In this document: positions 1 through 4,891 of the stretch, in pieces | How positions within the stretch are numbered: position 1 is the stretch's first letter | Layout of the letters: each line of letters starts with the position of its first letter | Source: DATKYV01 sp035528275 | Lineage (GTDB): Bacteria; Acidobacteriota; Terriglobia; UBA7540 | Assembly (NCBI GenBank): GCA_035528275.1 | Contig: DATKYV010000081.1 | Location: 1 to 6,620 of the forward strand | DNA: 6,620 nt | Direction of reading: 5' to 3' | Notes under the pieces: model-generated | The model's database searches: none | What the model was told of the DNA's origin: nothing | The model's input: the letters and a program-made list of their open reading frames with translations, nothing else | Position numbers and translations under genes: made by a program

Positions 1-595
1 CCCAGAGCACCATCGTGTACTGCATGGCGTTGGATTTCGTCGCGCTCGCCAAGCGCTTGCGCCGCCGCCGCGCCTGCTCGAAGGCGTAACGGATGACGCG
101 CTCCACGCCCTTGCGCGTGAAGACCGAATGCTGCACGGCGACTTCATCCGGCGTGCCGCGCTTGAACCGCCCGCCAACCCCGCAGTATTCGCCTTCCGTG
201 TTCTCGCGGACGAAGAGCATGTTGATATCCGCCGCGCCCTTGCCGCGCAACGGGCTCTCGAGCCCCGGCAGGATTTCCACGGGTCGCAGGTTGACGTAGA
301 GATCGAATCCGAAGCGAATGCGCAGCAGCAGTTCGCGCAGCGAAATGTGGTCGGGCACCGTCGGGTGGCCGATGGCGCCGAGATAAATGGCGTCGAAGGG
401 GCGCAACTGCTCGATGCCATCCTCGGGCATCATGCGCCCCGTGCGCAGATAATTCTCGCAGCCCCAGTCAAACTGCTCAAACGTGAGCGCGAACTCCCCA
501 GCCCCCGCCGCCGCCTTCAGGACCTTCGTCCCCGCCGGCACGACTTCCTTCCCAATGCCGTCACCCGGAATCAGCGCAATGCGATAGGTTTTCAT
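1..595 (-). CDS. ttuC: Tartrate dehydrogenase / D-malate dehydrogenase (decarboxylating), N-terminal 198 residues
   Basis: This is the first half of an NAD-dependent beta-decarboxylating dehydrogenase of the isocitrate/isopropylmalate superfamily, a cytoplasmic enzyme that oxidises 2-hydroxy acids such as tartrate or D-malate. The gene leaves the window at the left edge; family members are about 350-360 residues. Visible landmarks are IPGDGIG at residues 9-15, VPDHISL at 80-86, the substrate arginine in VNLRPV (R104), the VRENTEGEY block at 129-137 (R130, Y137) and the catalytic lysine in ATKSN (K187). VPDHISL, the RENTEGEY context and KSNA..TMVLW match tartrate/D-malate dehydrogenases (TtuC, DmlA/YeaU) better than LeuB or Icd. 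The ATG at 595-593 puts the MKTYRIALIPGDG start at the usual family position. No strong Shine-Dalgarno precedes it, and a TAGAAT box 10 bases upstream would give a very short leader. The metal-binding aspartates lie outside the window, so tartrate versus D-malate specificity is not decided. Confidence 0.93.
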   Translation of the reverse strand, partial: MKTYRIALIPGDGIGKEVVPAGTKVLKAAAGAGEFALTFEQFDWGCENYLRTGRMMPEDGIEQLRPFDAIYLGAIGHPTVPDHISLRELLLRIRFGFDLYVNLRPVEILPGLESPLRGKGAADINMLFVRENTEGEYCGVGGRFKRGTPDEVAVQHSVFTRKGVERVIRYAFEQARRRRKRLASATKSNAMQYTMVLW

Positions 596-605
596 CTCAG
601 GGGCG

Positions 606-653
606 ATTCTACACTCAAAAACTGTTTTTGGGCCGAGTTCTTCATTGTAGAAT
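606..653. promoter_or_regulatory. Divergent regulatory region with palindromic operator-like site
   Basis: The gap between the dehydrogenase and the TfoX-domain gene contains a perfect 15-base palindrome, CAAAAAC-T-GTTTTTG (616-630). Around it is an 8-base inverted pair, ATTCTACA (606-613) and TGTAGAAT (646-653). Each outer arm reads TGTAGAAT in the outward direction, so each holds a TAGAAT -10-like box pointing at the neighbouring gene. The -35 positions would fall on or near the central palindrome; no good TTGACA match is present. E. coli dmlA is controlled from a divergent site by a LysR-type regulator, but no regulator gene is visible here, so the binding protein is unknown. The symmetry is seen directly; the operator role is inferred. 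The rest of 596-800 shows no gene. Confidence 0.4.
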
Positions 654-800
654 TCATGCCTCGCCAATCCGAGCATTGGGGCACAAACAGAAGAAAGACG
701 ACGCGAGGGGAGGAGATAGTTTCTGCTTCGAATCGGCCGGTCAACTTGAGCTCGCGCCCTCGCCGGAGCTCACGGATCGTCGCAGGGAGAGGAGGCCTGC

Positions 801-1130
801 ATGGCCTACGACGAAAAACTTGCCGGGCGAATTCGCAAGGCGCTGGCGGGGCGAAGACGTTTGACCGAAAGAAAAATGTTCGGCGGGATGGCGTTCATGC
901 TGCGCGGCAACATGTGCTGCGGCGTGCTGGACGATGAGCTGATCCTTCGCCTCACGCCCGAGCACGCCGAGAAGGCGCTCAAGAAGCCCCATACGAGGCC
1001 GTTTGATATGACCGGCCGTCCGATGAAAGGTTTCGTCGTGGTCACGCCCCGCGGGCACAAGTCCCCCGCGGCGCTGCGGAAATGGGTCGAGCAGGCGGCG
1101 AGATTCGCTCGGTCTCTGCCCGCCAAGTAA
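801..1130 (+). CDS. TfoX N-terminal domain protein
   Basis: A 109-residue stand-alone TfoX_N-domain protein. The family signature is clear: RKMFGGMAFM at residues 24-33, RGNMCCGV at 35-42, a DELILRL strand at 45-51, RPFDMTGRPMKGFVVV at 66-81, and a C-terminal helix (ALRKWVEQAARFARSL). TfoX/Sxy of gammaproteobacteria is a competence co-regulator with an additional C-terminal domain, which is absent here. Short single-domain homologs are common in other bacteria and have no established role, so competence should not be assumed. The start is well supported: AGGAGG at 790-795 lies five bases before ATG 801. It is divergent from the dehydrogenase and separated by 200 bases from the next plus-strand gene, so it is probably monocistronic. 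Confidence 0.88.
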   Translation: MAYDEKLAGRIRKALAGRRRLTERKMFGGMAFMLRGNMCCGVLDDELILRLTPEHAEKALKKPHTRPFDMTGRPMKGFVVVTPRGHKSPAALRKWVEQAARFARSLPAK

Positions 1131-1236
1131 CCGGCAAGTCGGCTTCGTCCCCACCACGCCAGACGATTGTCGCAACCTCGATTGGCGTCCTCGCGGCGCC
1201 CGCGCCTGCGTCGCGTCGCACCCGCACGCGGGAACA

Positions 1237-1266
1237 CTGGCTCCGCCTGCGCATTCCTGATATACA
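1237..1266 (+). promoter_or_regulatory. Possible sigma70-type promoter before the small membrane gene
   Basis: TATACA (1261-1266, followed by AT) is a good -10 candidate in otherwise GC-rich DNA. CTGGCT (1237-1242) sits 18 bases upstream as a weak -35. Transcription would begin near 1273, about 60 bases before the GTG of the small membrane gene, and could continue into the transporter. The remainder of 1131-1332 shows no gene; an ATG at 1279 meets a stop after two codons. Confidence 0.3.
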
Positions 1267-1332
1267 ATCCCACGCGCTATGAGGTAGGAGGCGGAAGGCA
1301 GGCAAGCCACAAGGTTGTGCAGGGGATTCTTC

Positions 1333-1434
1333 GTGAAAACATCGACGCTCAAAGCGATCCTCACCGACAGCCATTTCTGGCTGCCGGTGGTTGTGCTGGG
1401 ATTTGGCATCACGTTGCTGGTCTATCTGGCTTAA
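1333..1434 (+). CDS. Small single-span membrane protein (33 aa)
   Basis: GTG 1333 opens a 33-codon frame ending at TAA 1432-1434. The product has a short polar N-terminus with two lysines (KTSTLKAILTDSHF) and then one hydrophobic segment of about 18 residues (WLPVVVLGFGITLLVYLA) reaching the C-terminus. That is the layout of a single-pass membrane microprotein. AGGGGA at 1321-1326 is a reasonable ribosome binding site six bases before the GTG. The gene lies 84 bases before the transporter, on the same strand, and is probably co-transcribed with it. I do not recognise a named family. A role as an accessory peptide of the transporter is inferred from position only. The clean helix, the spaced ribosome site and the absence of any competing gene support it being real. 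Confidence 0.6.
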   Translation: MKTSTLKAILTDSHFWLPVVVLGFGITLLVYLA

Positions 1435-1479
1435 CGCGACAGCCTGCGCGGCTAGCGCCGTGCGGCGAAGCTCCACAAT

Positions 1480-1497
1480 GCCGGCCTGAAGGCCGGC
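1480..1497. repeat. REP-like perfect hairpin
   Basis: GCCGGCC-TGAA-GGCCGGC forms a seven-base-pair all-GC stem with a four-base loop. Units reading 'GCCGGCCTGAAGGCCGGCGCTAC' in pieces like this are familiar to me as dispersed palindromes in GC-rich environmental genomes, but I see only one copy here. It ends six bases before the AGAGGAG ribosome site of the transporter, so it could also affect translation or processing of the mRNA between the small gene and the transporter. There is no U-tract, so it is not a typical intrinsic terminator. Confidence 0.6.
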
Positions 1498-1503
1498 GCT
1501 ACA

Positions 1504-1510
1504 AGAGGAG
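1504..1510 (+). promoter_or_regulatory. Ribosome binding site supporting a CTG start
   Basis: AGAGGAG lies eight bases before CTG 1519-1521, in frame with the transporter. The next possible start, TTG 1573, has no purine-rich sequence upstream. No ATG, GTG or TTG occurs in this frame between the upstream stop (TAG 1453) and TTG 1573. Confidence 0.55.
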
Positions 1511-1518
1511 AACAGAAC

Positions 1519-2814
1519 CTGGCGACACAAGTTGAAACGACACCCAGGACCACTGCGCGCTCGCTGCACGCCTTGGGTGTGGTGTGCGGACTGGCGGCGG
1601 GCGCGTGGCTGGGCGCGGCGGAAGCGCCAACGAAGCTCGTCACCATCGGGCTTTCGCCCTTCCTGATTTCGCTCGCCATGGTGGCAGGTGTATTCGTCGC
1701 CCGTTGGACGGTGCCCACGGTGATAAAGGGGACGGGCTACGTCTATGTCGACCTGCGCGCGAAGGCGCACCTCATCGTCTGGGCGGTCCTCGCCGGAGCG
1801 ATTTGGGCGGTGGCCAATACCCTGACCGTCTTCGCCATTCGCGACGTGGGCATCTCCATCGCCTTCCCGCTGTGGAACACCAACAGTCTGGTGGGACTCT
1901 TCTGGGGTTGGTTGTTGTTTCGAGAATTGCGGGGCGGGGGATGGCAGGGATGGGTGAAGGTGCTGGGCGGATCCATCGCCATCGTCGTGGGCGCGACGTT
2001 GCTCGGCTACGCCTCCGCGCACCAGAGTGCGGGCGAGCCGCAGCGGGCGACCACCGGAATCCTCGCGGCGCTGGGCGCCGGCGTCCTGTGGGGCACGATG
2101 TACATCCCCTACCGCAAAGCCTATTTAAGCGGCATGAATCCGCTTTCCTTCGTTACCGTCTTCACGGTGGGAGAGCTCCTGACCATGGGCACGCTGGCGG
2201 TGATCTTCCGCGGCGGCGTCGGGCCTTTGCTCGAGGAGCTGACGCTGGCGCGGCCCGCCCTCTTCTGGCTGTTCCTCGGCGGATTCTGCTGGGTGCTGGG
2301 CGATCTTTTCCAGCAGTACGCCGCCAAGTACATCGGCATCGGGCGAGGCATTCCGCTCTCCAACACCAATCAACTCTGGGGCCTGGCCTGGGGCGCGCTG
2401 GTCTTCGGCGAGCTCGCCGGACACACCGGCTCCACGCAGACCCTCATCATCGCCGGGTCGGTCATCATGATCGTGGGCGCGGTCGGCATCAGCACCGCTG
2501 TCGCTCCCGCCGCCGAGCGGGCTTCGTGGCGCGAAGCGATGGAGCGCGAGTGCGCGCGCTACGGCTTGAAGATCGAAGAGCTGGTGGCCAGCCAGGCGGG
2601 CGAGGACCCGCTGGCGCGCAAGGTCACGGCGCGCCGCTGGTGGGATGGATTGATCGTGGCGGGCGCGGTCGGCATCTTCATCTGGCTCGCTCTGGGCGCC
2701 GAGAGCCCACCGCTCGCCATGAACGCGCAGTGGACCGCGGCGATCATCCTCGCCACCCTGGCGCTGCTGTTCGCCGGCGGGTGGTTTTTGTGGAAGCGGA
2801 CGCGCTTCTCGTGA
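1519..2814 (+). CDS. GRP-type (glucose/ribose porter family) DMT-superfamily transporter with two extra C-terminal helices
   Basis: An inner-membrane carrier of about 431 residues (413 if TTG 1573 is used). Numbering from CTG 1519, there are about ten transmembrane segments up to residue 328. The duplicated DMT architecture shows in two matching signatures: FPLWNTNSLVGLFWGW (116-131) and IPLSNTNQLWGLAWG (278-292), each leading into an FxEL end. The paired P-L-x-N-T-N motif is typical of the GRP/RhaT/GlcU-like branch, so a sugar or related small solute carried by proton symport is the family expectation. The substrate is not decidable. Unusually, a charged linker (about 329-375) and two more helices (about 377-394 and 405-425, ending WKRTRFS) follow the ten-helix core. 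The start was chosen as CTG 1519 because of a well-placed AGAGGAG and because it adds a normal hydrophilic tail (ATQVETTPRTTARSLHA) before helix 1. The 33-residue membrane gene lies upstream. Confidence 0.85.
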   Translation: MATQVETTPRTTARSLHALGVVCGLAAGAWLGAAEAPTKLVTIGLSPFLISLAMVAGVFVARWTVPTVIKGTGYVYVDLRAKAHLIVWAVLAGAIWAVANTLTVFAIRDVGISIAFPLWNTNSLVGLFWGWLLFRELRGGGWQGWVKVLGGSIAIVVGATLLGYASAHQSAGEPQRATTGILAALGAGVLWGTMYIPYRKAYLSGMNPLSFVTVFTVGELLTMGTLAVIFRGGVGPLLEELTLARPALFWLFLGGFCWVLGDLFQQYAAKYIGIGRGIPLSNTNQLWGLAWGALVFGELAGHTGSTQTLIIAGSVIMIVGAVGISTAVAPAAERASWREAMERECARYGLKIEELVASQAGEDPLARKVTARRWWDGLIVAGAVGIFIWLALGAESPPLAMNAQWTAAIILATLALLFAGGWFLWKRTRFS

Positions 2815-2904
2815 GGCCAATTGGCGGTGGCAGCGAGCAGTCAGAACGGGGCATTCCAGAGTCCCAGGCGGAGTCTGAAGGCGGTCGAATCGTGGTTAAG
2901 TTAC

Positions 2905-3024
2905 TGTATTTTCAATAAGATTCCGGCTTTTTCACGAATCTCGTTTGTTTTCTTAGACATTCCGGCTTCGTTCCCAACCTGTGGAAAACCGAGCCTTTGT
3001 TTTCAATGAGATTCCGGCTTCGTT
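2905..3024. repeat. Three diverged copies of a 29-base direct repeat
   Basis: The copies lie at 2905-2933, 2944-2972 and 2996-3024. Their shared core is ATTCCGGCTT, preceded by TTTTC and followed by a T-rich end; copies 2 and 3 match over TTTGTTTTC and ATTCCGGCTTCGTT. Copy starts are 39 and 52 bases apart, with gaps of 10 and 23 bases, so this is not a regular CRISPR array. On the minus strand the unit reads AACGAAGCCGGAAT...GAAAACAAA. The origin is unknown; a dispersed intergenic repeat family is the most likely explanation. Confidence 0.6.
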
Positions 3025-3177
3025 CGGCAAAAAATCAAAGAATCCTATTTTTGCGCGCTCATTGCGCCGCCGCGCCAGGTTAACGCAGATCGGTTTCTGG
3101 GCTCGACGCGCCGAGGTGCCGCGCGGCCGCGTGCCCCCTCTGGCCTTCCGATCATGAATCCCTATCAGCTTGCTCAC
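2953..3177 (-). CDS. Doubtful unrecognised reading frame (74 aa)
   Basis: An open frame starting at ATG 3177-3175, rich in Arg and Lys, with no recognisable domain. It runs through two of the three direct repeats (NEAGISLKTK and ERSRNV are translated repeat). There is no Shine-Dalgarno, but the start falls just where a transcript from the TTGACA-containing site at 3184-3212 would begin, so a leaderless mRNA is conceivable. Low-complexity basic composition and the repeat content favour a chance frame. Confidence 0.15.
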   Translation of the reverse strand: MSKLIGIHDRKARGGTRPRGTSARRAQKPICVNLARRRNERAKIGFFDFLPNEAGISLKTKARFSTGWERSRNV

Positions 3178-3183
3178 ATATCT

Positions 3184-3212
3184 AGCCTATCATACTAAGA
3201 GTGTCTTGTCAA
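3184..3212 (-). promoter_or_regulatory. Promoter-like site, minus strand
   Basis: On the minus strand TTGACA (3212-3207) is a perfect -35 hexamer. TAGGCT (3189-3184) lies 17 bases away as a mediocre -10. A better hexamer, TATGAT (3194-3189), is only 12 bases from the -35. With the 17-base spacing, initiation is expected around 3177, pointing away from the DUF433 gene. A divergent or antisense transcript from here would cross the repeat cluster. Confidence 0.35.
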
Positions 3213-3275
3213 GCAGGAGATAGGCCCGCGCTTGGAATTGGGTCTATAGTATTGGCAGATGCTGGAGTAGAGGCT

Positions 3276-3497
3276 ATGGTTCTCAAGGCGGTTGTTCACA
3301 GCGATCCTGAGGTCCTGGGGGGCACGCCCGTCTTTGTCGGCACCCGCGTTCCGGTGCAGTCACTCTTCGACTATCTCGAAGGTGGAGAAACGCTGGACGA
3401 ATTTCTCCGCCAGTTTCCCTCGGTCAAGCGCGAACAGGCTTTAGCCGCTCTGGAAATAGCGCGCGACTCGGTCCTCAGCAGTGCGCATTCTACTTGA
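3276..3497 (+). CDS. DUF433 family antitoxin
   Basis: A 73-residue protein of the DUF433 (VapB-like, winged HTH) family, the usual antitoxin partner of DUF5615 PIN-like RNases. It binds DNA and neutralises the partner toxin in the cytoplasm. The family pattern is complete: VVHSDPEVLGGTPVFVGTRVPV at residues 6-27 in consecutive pieces, then a helix FDYLEGGETLDEFLRQFP (31-48) and KREQALAALEIAR (51-63). ATG 3276 has GGAG eight bases upstream and puts the family motif at the normal position; a longer form from GTG 3201 would add 25 unrelated residues and is unlikely. The 3' end overlaps the toxin reading frame by 17 bases, the usual translationally coupled arrangement. The antitoxin appears intact although its partner is truncated. 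Confidence 0.88.
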   Translation: MVLKAVVHSDPEVLGGTPVFVGTRVPVQSLFDYLEGGETLDEFLRQFPSVKREQALAALEIARDSVLSSAHST

Positions 3498-3636
3498 CGA
3501 GAACCTGCCGGCCGACCTAACGGCGGATTTGGTGGGTCAGGAGGTCACTAATGTCGCGGAGGAGGAGGCGCCTGGATTGCAGAAGCCCGGAGGGTGCGAC
3601 GGCGGGCCGAAAATGGTCTGGACGAAACCGGTGTAA
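3481..3636 (+). pseudogene. Truncated DUF5615 PIN-like toxin
   Basis: GTG 3481 opens with VRILLDENLPADLTADLVGQEV, read here in two pieces: RILLDENLP (residues 2-10, with the acidic DE pair at 6-7) and ADLTADLVGQEVTNVAEE (11-28). This is the N-terminus of the DUF5615 PIN-like RNase family that follows DUF433 antitoxins. Family members are about 100-120 residues, but this frame stops at TAA 3634-3636 after 51 codons. After about residue 36 (APGLQK, matching the usual W-x-GLKN region) the homology ends. The later 'LTAD' strand with the remaining acidic residues cannot be found in any plus-strand frame downstream. The loss therefore looks like a deletion or recombination junction near 3575-3600, not a single frameshift. 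The product should lack RNase activity. Confidence 0.75.
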
Positions 3637-3896
3637 GGCGGCCTGATATACCGAACTCGAATAGCTTTATCAGGGTCGAGAAGACAAGCATTTGTCATAG
3701 GACTAACCCCTTTGGGAGATGGAATATCCAGCTGGACAGCTACTCCATCCCGGCGCAGGCGTAACAACCCGGGAATCAGTTGAAGTCATACAGGTCTCCG
3801 GTCAATGGCGGGTCATGGCTAAAATCTGTGGCTCGCATAACTGTCTGGCGGGTAGGGGTTCAGTCCCAAGAGGACTTTGCGGGAGAGGACAACATC
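3637..3896. other. Unassigned gap between toxin remnant and protease
   Basis: No recognisable gene is present. A minus-strand frame is open from about 3782 down to 3537 and includes VAVQLDIPSPKG and DPDKAIRVRYIRPPYTGF. It looks somewhat protein-like but has no domain I know, and its end is antisense to the toxin remnant. TAAAAT at 3820-3825 could be a -10 box for the protease but has no good -35. GAGAGGA at 3883-3889 is the protease ribosome site. Base composition is lower in GC than in the metabolic genes at the window ends. Confidence 0.4.
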
Positions 3897-4730
3897 ATGC
3901 GGCTGGGGTGCGCAGCATTTGTCATTATACTTAGCGGAACGATTAGCTGTTCTGCAGCTGACCAATCGAGGAAAGCCATGCAGCAAAGGATCCAGAGAGC
4001 AAAGGAGGGCGCCGTTAGGGTTTTGGTCGAAGGGCGTCCTGTTGGGACCGGGTTTGCTATTTCGACCAGCGTCATTGCCACGAACTTTCACGTGGTCCAG
4101 CAGATCGTACCCACGGCGGCCGGGCAGACTCAGATCTCGTACGCTTCGAACATCGAAGTTCAACTTCAAGATGGCCGCGTGCTGCCCGCAACCCCTCATC
4201 CTTCCGTCTTAGGCAACGGCCTGAAGGGGGCTGTCAGCCGGGATGTGGCGCTTTTGTCTGTTCCAGTCAAGGATCTTCGGCCCCTCATGCTGGGGCACTT
4301 CTCGGACGTGTCGGAGGGAGATGCCGTGTATGTGGCTGGATATCCGTTTGGCGTCGAACAGGTGATCTTCTCAAGGGGGATGCTATCGACGAAGTGGACT
4401 GCCCCCGGTTACCTCGGTCAAGGTGGACAACGCGACGTGGCGTGGCTCGACGTGACCATGAACAAAGGCAATTCCGGCGGGCCCGTCTTTCTTCTCGCGA
4501 ATGATCCCTCGCATGATGTCGTGGTCGGCATCGCAAACTTCAATCTGAATCCCTTCGCCAAAGCGGCTGAGGAGTTCGCCAACGTCGCGGCAGCATTCCC
4601 CGGAACCGTCGTAATCATGGGCATAAACTTTAAGCAATTCTCCACTCTTATTGGCGCCGCCCTGGCATCTCAGACCCATGGAGTTGGAGGTTGCATCTCG
4701 ATTGACTACGTACATGTTCCGAAATCATGA
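3897..4730 (+). CDS. Secreted trypsin-like serine protease (S1 family, no PDZ)
   Basis: A 277-residue serine endopeptidase with the chymotrypsin fold. The catalytic triad is complete: His65 in TNFHVV, Asp116 in SRDVALLSV, and Ser193 in NKGNSGGPVF. The domain starts around residue 38 (GAVRVLVEG...GTGFAIS) and the final strand resembles HtrA-type GIGFAI (GVGGCISIDYV, 262-272), so the fold fills the protein. Unlike DegP/HtrA there is no PDZ domain. Residues 1-21 form a signal peptide (MRLGC, hydrophobic core AAFVIILSG, cleavage likely after SAA). LSGTISC is a poor lipobox, so export with signal peptidase I cleavage is preferred. ATG 3897 was chosen over a frame open from ATG 3780 because GAGAGGA lies seven bases upstream and the signal peptide then begins at residue 1. 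It stands alone on this strand and is convergent with the HEPN/MNT pair. Substrates are unknown. Confidence 0.85.
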   Translation: MRLGCAAFVIILSGTISCSAADQSRKAMQQRIQRAKEGAVRVLVEGRPVGTGFAISTSVIATNFHVVQQIVPTAAGQTQISYASNIEVQLQDGRVLPATPHPSVLGNGLKGAVSRDVALLSVPVKDLRPLMLGHFSDVSEGDAVYVAGYPFGVEQVIFSRGMLSTKWTAPGYLGQGGQRDVAWLDVTMNKGNSGGPVFLLANDPSHDVVVGIANFNLNPFAKAAEEFANVAAAFPGTVVIMGINFKQFSTLIGAALASQTHGVGGCISIDYVHVPKS

Positions 4731-4757
4731 AGTCGCGAAACGAGACACTGGTACCGG

Positions 4758-4785
4758 CGGCCGCAAGTGAATCAGCGAGCGGCCG
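4758..4785. repeat. Inverted repeat after the protease gene
   Basis: CGGCCGC (4758-4764) and GCGGCCG (4779-4785) can form a seven-base-pair GC stem with a 14-base loop, 28 bases after the protease stop and between two convergent genes. No T-run follows on either strand, so it may be a weak or factor-dependent terminator or a processing hairpin. Confidence 0.35.
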
Positions 4786-4891
4786 TGTGTCAATCAGCCC
4801 CGTTGAGCTGAAAAACCAATGAATGATTCTGTCGCGCTAAACGTTGATCTGCTGGGTAGCGCCGCGCACGGCTGGTCGCGCCCGCATGTTT

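Larger units (their letters stand above)
2815..3275. other. 460-base stretch without a convincing gene
   Basis: This stretch follows the transporter stop and precedes the DUF433 antitoxin. It opens with a 10-base palindrome GCCAATTGGC (2816-2825) that has no loop or T-tract. The section 2900-3060 is visibly more AT-rich than the flanking genes and carries three diverged direct repeats. The section 3060-3180 is GC-rich again, without an identifiable domain. A minus-strand promoter-like site and a weak minus-strand reading frame are listed separately. The mixture of base composition and degenerate repeats suggests old insertions or decayed sequence. Confidence 0.6.

Noticed and set aside
128..937. 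Long plus-strand open frame of 269 codons
   Set aside because: It is antisense to the tartrate dehydrogenase and then runs into the TfoX gene in another frame. The real frames have clear family motifs; this one is Arg/Ala-rich shadow sequence from GC-rich DNA.
1042..2022. Minus-strand open frame of 326 codons opposite the transporter
   Set aside because: Composition is His/Arg/Gln-rich without any domain, and it crosses the small membrane gene and the transporter, which have convincing products on the plus strand.
1584..2918. Second plus-strand frame of 444 codons over the transporter
   Set aside because: It is longer than the real frame but is Arg/His/Gly-rich with no membrane segments; the overlapping frame gives the duplicated PLxNTN transporter signatures.
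2905..3024. CRISPR array
   Set aside because: There are only three diverged copies with gaps of 10 and 23 bases; no regular spacer length and no cas genes nearby.
3201..3275. N-terminal extension of the DUF433 protein from GTG 3201
   Set aside because: The extra 25 residues do not resemble the family, and ATG 3276 has a well-spaced GGAG and gives the usual family start.
3840..3890. tRNA-like T-arm string GGGGTTCAGTCCC
   Set aside because: No acceptor stem, anticodon arm or D-arm of suitable spacing can be built around it.
3780..3896. Longer protease start at ATG 3780
   Set aside because: It would bury the signal peptide 39 residues inside and lacks a ribosome site, whereas ATG 3897 has GAGAGGA at ideal spacing.
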